Source: Gloeocapsa sp. PCC 7428
GTDB lineage: Bacteria > Cyanobacteriota > Cyanobacteriia > Cyanobacteriales > Chroococcidiopsidaceae
Length of the DNA stretch: 64,000 bases
Reading direction: 5' to 3'
NCBI RefSeq assembly: GCF_000317555.1
Contig: NC_019745.1
Span: 2,480,001 to 2,544,000 of the forward strand
Shown: piece after piece, positions 25,515 to 34,250 of the stretch
How positions within the stretch are numbered: position 1 is the first letter of the stretch
Layout: each line of letters begins with the position of its first letter
The notes under the pieces: model-generated
What the model saw: the letters and a program-made list of their open reading frames with translations, nothing else
The model's database searches: none
What the model was told of the DNA's origin: nothing
Program-made: the position numbers and the translations under genes

Positions 25515-27305
25515 CTAACGCGGTGGTTGATTGCGTTGTTCTTGGAATGAACTCAAAAGGTTACGCACTTGTTGCGCGGCGATGTCGCGTCCACCTAAGC
25601 CAAAGGCGATCGCTACTGCGACTGCAACCGCACCGAGAAGCAATCCAAAGGCTAAGTTAACAATCTCAGTTGCAATGCCAATTTGTTGCAGTGCTAGAGC
25701 CGAAACAAAGACAATGATTGCAATTCGTGCTACTTGACCTAAAAGTTGTGCCTGACGATTGCTAGAGGAACTGACAATTAAACTATATGCAAGGTTGGCA
25801 AGGAATAAACCGATCGCAAACACGATCAAGCCAGCCAAAATGCGCCCGAAGATCACAATCAAACCGCTTACGAGTGCGGTGAGCGCAGGAATGTTTAGGA
25901 TATTAACTGCTGCTACTGTTGCAAACAGCATAATTCCCACTAAGGTAATAATTCCGACAACTTCTGATGGCGTGCGCGTTGAGATCGCGGCTGCGGCGTT
26001 CTCAGCTGTTGTGCGCTCAGGCTGTAATACAGTTTCTTGATCGCTACCAGGAGGCGGAATCACAAAAACTTCTTCGGTTCTTCTAATATCCGAAGGCACG
26101 CGGCGGCGTTGTAAGCCAGACAAGCCAATCACAGAGAAGATGTTATCAAAGCCCAAGCTAGAGAGAATGTTTGTTACTAGATCTGCTACAAAGCGCCCTA
26201 GAAAATAACCTAAAATCAGAATTAGTGCCGCAGTGAAAATTGCGGGTAGCGCGTTGAGGATTTGCTGAAGCATCGCGATCGCCGGAACGGAAATCGCATT
26301 AATCCGCAGCGCATTTAATGCCGCAATTGCTACCGGAATTAAAATCAGCACATAAACGATTGTGCCGATGATTCCTGACAAGGACTGTGTAGATGTACTG
26401 GTGCGAGTTCTTCCTAACCCGAACCGTTCGCCCATTTGATCGACTCCTGTTGACGCGAGCAAATTGGTGACAATTCGCCGGACAACTGTTGCGAGTAACC
26501 AACCCGCAGCCGCGATCAAAACTGCTGCCAAGATATTTGGCAGAATCAAAAGAATTTCATTAACAAGGTTCTGTACTGGTAGCAGCGCTTGTTGCAGCCC
26601 TAAAGTATCAAGAACCGGAATGAGAAAGAGTAAAAAAATGAACCAGTATAGTGCGTTGCCAATTGTTTCGCTCAATGACATTCGGTTCGATTCGCGCGGT
26701 TCGTCGGGCGATCGCTGATCTAAACGTTCATCGAGCCGTAATGCTTGCAATCCTCGTGTTGTAATCAGTTTTACGATCGTCGCAATTAACCACGCCACAC
26801 CAAACAGGATGGCTGCACCGATGATTCGAGGAATAAAGCCAAGAACAAGATTGAGGAAGTTGTTTAGTGGCTGCGATACGGCTTGCAGATTTAATGTTTG
26901 TAAAACTGCGACTGCCGTAAACAGGATAATAATCCAGAAGACAATGTTGCCGATTAAGTTTTCGACGCGTGGTAAGTCGCCTGAATCGCCGCGCCCAACG
27001 ACTCCAGCAGCGATGCGGTTGTCTAAATTAGTACGGCTGAGGAGTCCTTTAATGATTGATTTGGCGATCGCGGCAATAATCCAACCAACAATTAATACCA
27101 GCAGCGCTGCGAGTAAATTTGGCAGAAACGACCATAAACCTGCTAGTAGTCCAGCCGAATAGTCTACAGTAGATTGTATTGCCTGCCCTGTTTGCTGTAG
27201 TGGTTGTCCTGCTGGGGCTTGTTGTTGAAATTGTGCCAGTATTGCATCGCCAAGAATTGGCACTTTCAGTCCTATCGTTGCTATACCTTGCCAAGTTCCA
27301 TTCAT
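25515..27305 (-). CDS. CmpX-like membrane protein with tandem conserved TM-helix (MscS-type) repeats
   Basis: 596 aa with about ten or more hydrophobic segments. A conserved unit recurs about four times: L-P-N-L-L-A-A-L-L-V-L-I-V-G-W-I-I near 60, I-P-R-I-I-G-A-A-I-L-F-G-V-A-W near 155, L-P-N-I-L-A-A-V-L-I-A-A-A-G-W near 255 and L-P-A-I-F-T-A-A-L-I-L-I-L-G-Y near 355. Each is followed by an amphipathic helix and a D-N-R/D-E-R-type turn. This is the conserved TM-helix repeat related to the pore-lining helix of small-conductance mechanosensitive channels, but I see no MscS beta domain. A role in osmotic or envelope stress is plausible by family. The N-terminus is Gln/Pro-rich. ATG at 27305 is the only good start. 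Solitary gene. Confidence 0.82.
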   Translation of the reverse strand: MNGTWQGIATIGLKVPILGDAILAQFQQQAPAGQPLQQTGQAIQSTVDYSAGLLAGLWSFLPNLLAALLVLIVGWIIAAIAKSIIKGLLSRTNLDNRIAAGVVGRGDSGDLPRVENLIGNIVFWIIILFTAVAVLQTLNLQAVSQPLNNFLNLVLGFIPRIIGAAILFGVAWLIATIVKLITTRGLQALRLDERLDQRSPDEPRESNRMSLSETIGNALYWFIFLLFLIPVLDTLGLQQALLPVQNLVNEILLILPNILAAVLIAAAGWLLATVVRRIVTNLLASTGVDQMGERFGLGRTRTSTSTQSLSGIIGTIVYVLILIPVAIAALNALRINAISVPAIAMLQQILNALPAIFTAALILILGYFLGRFVADLVTNILSSLGFDNIFSVIGLSGLQRRRVPSDIRRTEEVFVIPPPGSDQETVLQPERTTAENAAAAISTRTPSEVVGIITLVGIMLFATVAAVNILNIPALTALVSGLIVIFGRILAGLIVFAIGLFLANLAYSLIVSSSSNRQAQLLGQVARIAIIVFVSALALQQIGIATEIVNLAFGLLLGAVAVAVAIAFGLGGRDIAAQQVRNLLSSFQEQRNQPPR

Positions 27306-27922
27306 GGTTTTTTAGAGTAAACGTCAGGTGTGAGGAGAGAGACTACGAATTTTCCTTGCAAAATTAGGTTACTGTGAATAATCCTACATTTGAGCCGGTT
27401 GTTTCGCTTGCATTATACGAGTAAACCACCTAGAAAAATAGAATATTACGTCAATATTTAGAGTGATGGCGAAGTTTATCGTTTGGCATCTACCTCTATG
27501 CGTAATTAGCTCTAAAAATTCAGTTTTTCCTCACTTTTTAGTAGAATTAAATACTTTCAAGGTGATACTAGAGACACTAAAATAAAATTGTTTTATAGCT
27601 TAGTAGAGTTGACGTCTAATTGTCAGCACAAAAGCTAAGTTTAATTACAGCAATTAAGCTCAGGTGCGCGCGTGGTTTATTTAAGGAAAAACTGCTGCAA
27701 CTTTGCCACAATGTTCAACGTTATCTTTAGCCGTTGCAGGTCTTCGTTAAAATTACTGGATTAGTTTTGAACAAGGTAAAATATAATACAGCAAATAACC
27801 TAATGACTAAGTTAATGTTGTACCTTAACAATAAAATCTGAACTCGTTTTACTTGAGATGCTGCCTCGGCAAGTCGTTCTTAATTCCCTATTTATATAGT
27901 TCATTGCTACTTTGGCTTGTCT
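27306..27922. other. Long divergent intergenic region
   Basis: About 615 bp between the minus-strand channel gene and the plus-strand SRPBCC gene. It is A/T-rich with only short open frames. I see no tRNA, repeat, terminator or recognisable operator. It must contain promoters for both genes and could hold a small RNA that cannot be called from sequence alone. Confidence 0.45.
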
Positions 27923-28375
27923 ATGCTTGTTAGTCAATTAAAACAGTCAATTGATATCAGTGCCAGCACAGACGTAGTAGATCGCTGCATCACAGATCAA
28001 ACGCTGATGCGTCGTTGGCTCAATCCGCTGCTGCATTGTGAACCGATAGGCGCTTGGAGTACTGATGTTGGTAGCCGTAGTCGCTTTATTATTCAAATTC
28101 CGCTTGTCAAACCTACGCTATATAATGTCGTCATCGAGCGATCGCCTGGATTGGTCGTGTGGGAGTTTCAAGGTTTTTTTCACGGACGCGATCGCTGGGA
28201 ATGTCAACCACTCGATCGAGGAACGCATTTAATCAACCACTTCGAGTTTAAAATTCCTAATCCTGTGGTTCGTTGGGGCTTTAATACCTTTGCTTTTACT
28301 TTGACACAAAAAGATATGCAAGCTCAGTTACATCGCCTGAAGCGCTTGGCAGAGGCAGTAGAGAAGCAGGAGTGA
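27923..28375 (+). CDS. SRPBCC family (START-like) protein
   Basis: 150 aa from ATG at 27923; a TTG two codons upstream is possible and neither has a clear ribosome binding site. The pattern fits the SRPBCC/polyketide-cyclase-like hydrophobic pocket fold: an N-terminal strand Q-S-I-D-I-S-A-S-T-D-V-V-D-R-C-I-T-D, then a helix with M-R-R-W-L-N-P-L-L, central strands L-Y-N-V-V-I-E-R-S-P-G-L-V-V-W-E-F-Q-G-F-F, and a long C-terminal helix A-Q-L-H-R-L-K-R-L-A-E-A-V. Such proteins bind lipids or other hydrophobic ligands, but the ligand is unknown. It is convergent with the SirB1-like gene; the spacer has a short GCAGAGG-type repeat run. Confidence 0.75.
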   Translation: MLVSQLKQSIDISASTDVVDRCITDQTLMRRWLNPLLHCEPIGAWSTDVGSRSRFIIQIPLVKPTLYNVVIERSPGLVVWEFQGFFHGRDRWECQPLDRGTHLINHFEFKIPNPVVRWGFNTFAFTLTQKDMQAQLHRLKRLAEAVEKQE

Positions 28376-28439
28376 ACAAAGTAGGAGTACAGAGGAGAAC
28401 TTACTTTAGACTTCTCATTTTGTTAAATTGTGTTGTGTC

Positions 28440-29264
28440 TTAAGAATTGCTTCCTAGTTGATTGAGTAGACGACGAATCACTGGCGCATCAGAGGCTTGA
28501 GGGACTTTGGCAAGATACGTTTGCAGGTCGTTAATTGCTGCATTCCAGTCACCAAGTTGGTAATAAAGTAAACCGCGATCGCGTATTTCTATTGGTATAT
28601 CAGGAAATAATAGTAAGATTCTTTCTACAGCTGCGAGGGCTTTTGCTAACTCTTCTTTTTGAAGATAGGCAAACTTGAGGTTAGTCAGCATTCGTGCCAG
28701 AAACTGCCGATGAGTGACAGCGTCTAAAAAAGAACTCTCAAGCTTCACTGGCTGCGTGTAAATTTGACTCAGTTTGTCTTGACAATCTTCAGGAAACAAC
28801 ACCTCACCACGATGAAAGGGATCGACAAAGATTTCCATTTGTTGGATATTAGGGCGGATCAGGAAATGTCCTGGCATTCCAACTCCCAACATCGGAAAAT
28901 CAATGCGTTTAGTCACTTCTAAGTAAATTAAAGAGAGTGTAATCGGAATTCCTGTACGGCGATCGATCACGTCGTTTAAAAAACTATTACGAGGGTCGTA
29001 GTAGCTTGTTGTGTTACCAGTAAATCCGAGATCGTCATACAAGTAACGATTGACAGTCTGAATAATCCGCAGCGGGTACTGTTCGCTGGGCAGCTGTTCT
29101 CGTACTTCAGCCGCCATCGTATCAAGTGCATTTAGGTATTCTTCGATATCGAGTTGCGGATATTCTTCTTGCGCGATGTAAAGTGCGGCTTTGGCTAAGT
29201 CGATTTGAGCGTCTGGTTGATGAATTTCTTGAAAGAAATGTTGGCGGGCTAAAGGGAAATCCAT
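28440..29264 (-). CDS. SirB1-family protein (transglutaminase-like plus TPR)
   Basis: 274 aa. The N-terminal ~170 residues match the SirB1 transglutaminase-like fold: V-N-R-Y-L-Y-D-D-L-G-F-T-G-N, Y-Y-D-P-R-N-S-F-L-N-D-V-I-D-R-R-T-G-I-P-I-T-L-S-L-I-Y and V-G-M-P-G-H-F-L-I-R. These proteins are usually enzymatically degenerate: the position of the catalytic Cys is occupied by Ser/Thr in G-I-P-I-T-L-S. The C-terminal ~100 residues are TPR-like (A-L-A-A-V-E-R-I-L-L-L-F-P and G-L-L-Y-Y-Q-L-G-D-W-N-A-A-I-N-D-L). Cytosolic, function not established in cyanobacteria. ATG at 29264. Confidence 0.85.
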   Translation of the reverse strand: MDFPLARQHFFQEIHQPDAQIDLAKAALYIAQEEYPQLDIEEYLNALDTMAAEVREQLPSEQYPLRIIQTVNRYLYDDLGFTGNTTSYYDPRNSFLNDVIDRRTGIPITLSLIYLEVTKRIDFPMLGVGMPGHFLIRPNIQQMEIFVDPFHRGEVLFPEDCQDKLSQIYTQPVKLESSFLDAVTHRQFLARMLTNLKFAYLQKEELAKALAAVERILLLFPDIPIEIRDRGLLYYQLGDWNAAINDLQTYLAKVPQASDAPVIRRLLNQLGSNS

Positions 29265-29509
29265 AAGGATTTTACTGGCTGAATAAAAGGAACGAGGGCG
29301 AGGTTACTACTGATTGCTTAGTAACAAGTAATACATAACTATCTAGTTATATACAGGAAAATCAAGCTTGTTTTAACTTTCTCAGCAGTTATAGCGGCAA
29401 GTAAATTCTACAATTGATCCTAAACTAGAAACACGTTTTGGTAGAAGGTAGGAAGTTTATGCAGAGGTTCAGTTAATTAAAATCTCACCTTAGGACTGAA
29501 ACAAATGTG

Positions 29510-30967
29510 ATGCACGTTAAGACTCGCAAATGGCATAGATTTTTACTCAGTGCTAGAACGCGCATTTTAGCTTGGTATATTATTTTGATGGCTGCCTCTT
29601 CGGTGGTATCGATTTTTGCAATTCGTCAAGAGTTGTTTATGCGCGTCCAAGACCGAGTACAGCGATCGCTTAGGCAAGAAGTCGAGGAGTTTCGTAAATT
29701 AGCTGGTGGTGTTAATCCAGATACGAATAGACCATTTACACGTAATGAAGTCGCCGCGCTGTTTGACTTGTTTGTGTCGCGGAATATTCCCGACGATGAT
29801 GAGTTTTTATTAACACTGTTAAATGGTAGTTTGTACAAGCATAGTCCCAGAGCGTTGCCCGAACCACTGCAACGAGACTCGCCACTGATTCGACATTGGG
29901 GTAAGCTGACGAAGCCAGAACGCGGACAGGTAGACACAACGCTGGGAGAACTACTGTATTTTGCAGAGCCAGTCAGAATTACATATCAAGCCGAACCGCT
30001 TGACAGCACAGCAGAAGTTCAAGGAGTCTTTGTTGTTGCGCATATTACAACTGGAGAGCGTGAAGAAGTTGATGAAGCGATCGCGGTCGTTGTTGAAATT
30101 ACAATTATTGTTTCAATCGCAGCGTCAGTACTCGCTTGGGTAGTCGCAGGACGAGTCTTAGCACCTTTACGCTTACTGACAAAAACGGCGCTTTCGATTA
30201 GTCATAATTCTGATTTAACGCAGCGTATCCCAGTCCAAGGAACTGATGAAATCGCAGAATTAACGCTGACTTTTAATGAAATGATGAATCGGCTAGAGGA
30301 TGCTTTTGCGAGTCAACGTGATTTTATCAATGACGCAAGTCACGAACTGCGGACACCAATCACAATTGTTCGCGGGCACCTCGAACTGATCAGCAACGAT
30401 CCACAAGAACGGCGGGAAACAATCGACTTAATTGCTGACGAACTCGATCGTATGACTCGCTTTGTTGATGATTTGCTAATTCTCGCTAAAGCAGAACAAC
30501 CAAAGTTTTTATGTTTAGAAACAGTAGATGTCGGATCTTTAACTGAGGAAATTTATACCAAAGCGCGAACACTTGCAGTACGTAACTGGCGACTTGATAG
30601 TAAAGGTTGTGGTTCGATTGTTGCCGATCGCCAACGCTTAACACAAGCGATCGTCAATTTGGCGCAGAATGCGACACAGCATACACGCCCTGGAGATGTC
30701 ATTGCACTCGGTTCAATTGTACGGAATGGCAAAGCACGTTTCTGGGTGAGCGATACCGGTGAAGGTATTGCTTATAGTGACCAAAAGCGTATTTTTAAAC
30801 GCTTCGCTCGCGGTGTTAATGGTCGTCGTTCGGAAGGTGCGGGATTAGGTTTAGCAATTGTGCAAGCGATCGCCACTGCTCACGGCGGTCAAGTAGAACT
30901 TTCCAGCCAACCTGGTGTTGGTTCAACTTTTACGCTCATCATTCCTGTAGATTCTCCTGTTGCTTAA
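29510..30967 (+). CDS. Membrane sensor histidine kinase (HAMP type)
   Basis: 485 aa from ATG at 29510, with AGGA upstream; an in-frame GTG sits one codon earlier. Order: membrane helix ~13-36, extracytoplasmic sensor region of ~150 residues, second helix ~187-208, HAMP (~210-262), HisKA with H278 (D-A-S-H-E-L-R-T-P-I) and HATPase_c with N-A-T-Q-H, D-T-G-E-G-I and G-A-G-L-G-L-A-I. The sensor region has no recognisable ligand domain. The OmpR-type regulator at 32092 is the probable partner, separated only by a broken methyltransferase gene. The glycan locus starts immediately after, so envelope polysaccharide control is a reasonable but unproven idea. Confidence 0.92.
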   Translation: MHVKTRKWHRFLLSARTRILAWYIILMAASSVVSIFAIRQELFMRVQDRVQRSLRQEVEEFRKLAGGVNPDTNRPFTRNEVAALFDLFVSRNIPDDDEFLLTLLNGSLYKHSPRALPEPLQRDSPLIRHWGKLTKPERGQVDTTLGELLYFAEPVRITYQAEPLDSTAEVQGVFVVAHITTGEREEVDEAIAVVVEITIIVSIAASVLAWVVAGRVLAPLRLLTKTALSISHNSDLTQRIPVQGTDEIAELTLTFNEMMNRLEDAFASQRDFINDASHELRTPITIVRGHLELISNDPQERRETIDLIADELDRMTRFVDDLLILAKAEQPKFLCLETVDVGSLTEEIYTKARTLAVRNWRLDSKGCGSIVADRQRLTQAIVNLAQNATQHTRPGDVIALGSIVRNGKARFWVSDTGEGIAYSDQKRIFKRFARGVNGRRSEGAGLGLAIVQAIATAHGGQVELSSQPGVGSTFTLIIPVDSPVA

Positions 30968-31144
30968 TTCAATGCGATATCTCGATTGTTTACTCACTGG
31001 CGATGTAGCTTTTACAAAATACTCAGTGTTATTATGTCGAAGCGTAGAAATGCTATTTTTTATACAAGTACTTATAGTGTAAGATTTCGATAGCAAACTT
31101 TTTTACACAGGGGTACAGATCTCTTAATAAAAATAGAATACCTT

Positions 31145-32005
31145 ATGCCAAGTTGTATTCAAGAATACGCAAAAAATCATCTTACGGTTGTACAAGTCGA
31201 GCAACCATACATTGAAAAAGATTTAGCCCAAAGATTGCGTAATTCAACGAAAGAAGAACGGCAATATCTTCATACTTATGTGTATAACGAACTATTTCAA
31301 AAGATTCCTTTTCATCCACAATTAATCAACAAAGCCAACTCTGAAGCTAACTTGCAGTGGAGCCATAACCGGACGCGATTAATCCGAGAATTCCTACCTT
31401 CAGATGCAACATTTTTAGAAGTAGGAATTGGTGATTGTTGTCTCGCTTTAGAAGTCGCGAACCTTGTTCGTAAGGTTTATACAGTCGATTCTAATGAAAT
31501 CACAAAAAATATCAGCTTTCCGCAAAATATGGAACTTGCGATATTGGATGGTGTCAATATTCCACTACCTAGCAGTAGTGTCAACGTTATCTACAGCGAT
31601 CAATTGATGGAATTGCATCCAGAGGACGCAATCGAGCAGTTACAGAACATAGATAAAGTGCTTGCCCCAGGCAAAGTTTACATTTGTCATACTCCTAATC
31701 GGTTATCGGGTTCGCACGACATTTCAGGTTGTTATGATGAAACTGCGACAGGTTTTCATCTTCAAGAATAATTAATTACTGATTTGTACAAATTATTCAA
31801 AAAAGTCGGATTATCGCAAATAAATGACTACAAAATTACAGAAAGATTTCAGATGAAACTGCCCCTTACATCTACTATTATGAAGATTATTGAGTTGAGT
31901 GAGTATACACTACTAAAACTTCCGTACTCGTTGCGAAGAAAAATAGCTATGTCTTCAATAGTTTTGAGAGGAATATCATTAGTTGCAGTTAAACCAGCAA
32001 CTTGA
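31145..32005 (+). pseudogene. SAM-dependent methyltransferase gene interrupted by an in-frame TAA
   Basis: The first 208 codons encode a class I methyltransferase: a helical N-terminus, then motif I as F-L-E-V-G-I-G-D-C-C-L-A-L-E-V-A and a post-I acidic residue in Y-T-V-D-S-N, then A-P-G-K-V-Y-I-C-H-T-P-N-R-L. TAA at 31769-31771 ends the frame after G-F-H-L-Q-E. Translation resumes in the same frame with L-I-T-D-L-Y-K-L-F-K-K-V-G-L, the expected next part, and runs to a stop at 32003-32005. So one base change, probably Tyr TAT/TAC to TAA, truncates a ~286-aa protein. A 208-aa product could still contain the SAM-binding core. It lies between a histidine kinase and a response regulator gene. 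A sequencing error is the other explanation. Confidence 0.8.
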
Positions 32006-32091
32006 AACAACCTGAATTTCTGAGAAGACGGTGTTGCGATTTTAATTTGATTAGTTAAAGATTGTCTTTGGATTAAATAGCCCTGCGACTC

Positions 32092-32760
32092 ATGAGCCAT
32101 ATTCTTATTGCTGAAGATGAACCTCGAATTGCTTCTTTTCTAGAAAAAGGACTTAAAGCAGCAGGTTTTACCACTGCAATAGCAAAAGATGGCAATGAAG
32201 TTATCCTGATGATCCAAAGCGATCGCTTTGACCTTTTACTATTAGATATCGGTCTTCCTGGTAAAGATGGTTGGCAAGTTTTAGAAGAACTACGCGGTTT
32301 AGGCGAGCAGTTACCGATTATTATCCTCAGCGCCCGCGATGATATCAACGATAAAGTCGCTGGGCTGGAAGGCGGTGCTGATGATTATGTTACCAAGCCT
32401 TTTCGCTTTGAAGAGTTGTTAGCACGGGTACGGTTGCGGTTGCGAGATAAGCACGTACCAAAAGTAAATGAGGAAATCGTGCTCAAGGTAGGAGAGATTA
32501 CTTTAGACTTACGTACGCGCAAAGCTACCGTAGGCGATCGCTTAGTCGAATTACCCGCTAGAGAATTTACCCTAGCAGAAACTTTTTTACGACATCCTGG
32601 ACAAATTTTGAGTCGCGAACAACTCCTCAACCGCGTTTGGGGCTACGATTACGATCCTGGTTCAAATATTGTAGATGTCTACGTAGGCTATTTACGAAAG
32701 AAGTTAGGTAATAAATTTATTGAAACAGTTCGCGGTATTGGTTATCGCTTGCGTAGTTAA
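32092..32760 (+). CDS. OmpR/PhoB-family response regulator
   Basis: 222 aa: receiver domain (residues 1-~120) with E-D-E at 8-10, phospho-acceptor D52 in L-L-L-D-I-G-L-P, Ser/Thr in I-I-L-S-A-R-D and Lys in V-T-K-P-F-R; then a winged-helix DNA-binding domain with E-L-P-A-R-E-F-T-L-A-E-T-F-L, R-V-W-G-Y-D-Y-D-P-G-S-N-I-V-D-V-Y-V and R-G-I-G-Y-R-L. A cytoplasmic transcription factor likely phosphorylated by the kinase encoded at 29510. Its nearest downstream genes are the glycosyltransferases starting at 32997, which are candidate targets. No repeated operator could be defined in the spacer. Confidence 0.93.
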   Translation: MSHILIAEDEPRIASFLEKGLKAAGFTTAIAKDGNEVILMIQSDRFDLLLLDIGLPGKDGWQVLEELRGLGEQLPIIILSARDDINDKVAGLEGGADDYVTKPFRFEELLARVRLRLRDKHVPKVNEEIVLKVGEITLDLRTRKATVGDRLVELPAREFTLAETFLRHPGQILSREQLLNRVWGYDYDPGSNIVDVYVGYLRKKLGNKFIETVRGIGYRLRS

Positions 32761-32996
32761 TCAAGCTCCGTCTCATTTTTCTAACTCAGCTTTTTATTTT
32801 ACAAACTCTCTTTTTATTCCTTAATTAACCTTGAGTTAACCTATTCTTAAATAATGAATTTTTTCTCACAAATTATTCATTTTTAATTCATGAAGATTTG
32901 TCAAGATGTTGTAGTACGAGAGTGGAGTTACACCATCTATTTACCGTAATTCTGCTGTCTTTTTTTTTCTAAAACTCAAGCAGAGGTCATTAAACC

Positions 32997-34250
32997 ATGA
33001 GACTGATGGTTTATTCTCACGATACATTCGGTCTCGGCAATATTCGGAGAATGCTATCTATCTGCGAATACTTATTAGAGTCTATTCCTAATTTATCAAT
33101 TTTACTTATCTCTGGTTCACCTATGCTTCATAGTTTTAGGATGCCAGTAGGATTGGACTATATCAAATTACCTTGTATCAATCGCAGCTATTCAGGTAAA
33201 TTATCTCCCAAATATTTGGGTACACAAACTGATGAAACTCTCAAGCTTAGAGCCGATATTATTCTTGCATCAACTGCGAATTTTAAACCGGATCTCATTT
33301 TAGTAGATAAAAAGCCCTACGGATTAAATCAAGAGTTAAAGCCAACGATTGACTATATTAAACATTTTCTACATAACACCAAGCTTGTACTACTTTTAAG
33401 AGATATTCTTGATTCGCCTGAAATTACTATAAACGAGTGGAAACAACAAAGTTACTACACAGCCATTCAATGGTTATATGACAAAGTTTTAGTGGTCGGA
33501 TCGCCAGAAGTTTTCGATTTCTGCAAAGAATATAAGTGTCCTCCTGCGGTGGCGTGTAAAGTGCAACAGTGTGGTTATATTCGCAAATTTGTAAACAGAC
33601 ATCCTGGAAATGAATTACATAAATCATCAACTAACCCACAAGAAAAATTAGTCTTGGTTACACCAGGTGGAGGCGAAGATGGTTATCACTTATTGAGTCA
33701 TTATTTATCAGGTCTAGCTATACTACCGGCAAAACATGATATTAAAAGTACGATCGTAGTTGGACCAGAAATGCCACAACACCACAAACAAGCACTATAT
33801 CAAGTAGCACAACAGTATCCTCATGTACAAATGTGTGAGTTTACTGACCAATTAACTATGTACATGAGCCTGGCAGATGTGGTTATCTGTATGGGAGGAT
33901 ACAACACTATTTGTGAAGTTTTATCACTTCATAAAAAAGCAATTGTCGTACCTCGAAATCGCCCTGTTGCTGAACAGTGCATTCGAGCAGAACGCATGGC
34001 TAAATTGGGCTTATTTCAAATGGTTCATCCAGATAGCTTAACTTCTGAAAAGTTAATGCGATCGCTCTTAACTGAACTCCATAAACCTCAAACCACGTCA
34101 CCCCAGTTTTCAATAGATTTAAATGCACTACCGCGCATCAGTCAATGTATCCAGATGTTGCTAAATAACGAAGTAGCTCATGGTAAACAGTATTTACCTC
34201 AGGAGAAATTGCAATGGCTAGCAACATACCCAAAATCGGTTATCTGCTAA
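32997..34250 (+). CDS. MurG-like glycosyltransferase (GT28-type C-terminal domain), copy 1
   Basis: 417 aa with a GT-B two-domain layout. The N-terminus M-V-Y-S-H-D-T-F-G-L-G-N-I-R-R-M resembles the acceptor-binding loop of MurG-like enzymes. The C-terminal GT28-type domain shows V-T-P-G-G-G-E-D-G at ~222 and C-M-G-G-Y-N-T-I-C-E-V-L at ~298, then V-P-R-N-R-P-V-A-E-Q, a nucleotide-sugar-binding pattern. It is a paralogue of the gene at 35494, with the same motifs at equivalent positions. Donor and acceptor are unknown. It is the first gene of the glycan locus; its last 37 bp overlap the next gene, implying coupled translation. Cytoplasmic or peripheral at the membrane. Confidence 0.85.
   Translation: MRLMVYSHDTFGLGNIRRMLSICEYLLESIPNLSILLISGSPMLHSFRMPVGLDYIKLPCINRSYSGKLSPKYLGTQTDETLKLRADIILASTANFKPDLILVDKKPYGLNQELKPTIDYIKHFLHNTKLVLLLRDILDSPEITINEWKQQSYYTAIQWLYDKVLVVGSPEVFDFCKEYKCPPAVACKVQQCGYIRKFVNRHPGNELHKSSTNPQEKLVLVTPGGGEDGYHLLSHYLSGLAILPAKHDIKSTIVVGPEMPQHHKQALYQVAQQYPHVQMCEFTDQLTMYMSLADVVICMGGYNTICEVLSLHKKAIVVPRNRPVAEQCIRAERMAKLGLFQMVHPDSLTSEKLMRSLLTELHKPQTTSPQFSIDLNALPRISQCIQMLLNNEVAHGKQYLPQEKLQWLATYPKSVIC

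Noticed and set aside
31769-31771. Programmed stop-codon read-through or recoding in the methyltransferase gene
   Set aside because: No selenocysteine-type or read-through context is visible, the other interrupted gene uses a different stop codon, and normal genes here use all three stops. A simple nonsense mutation is more economical.
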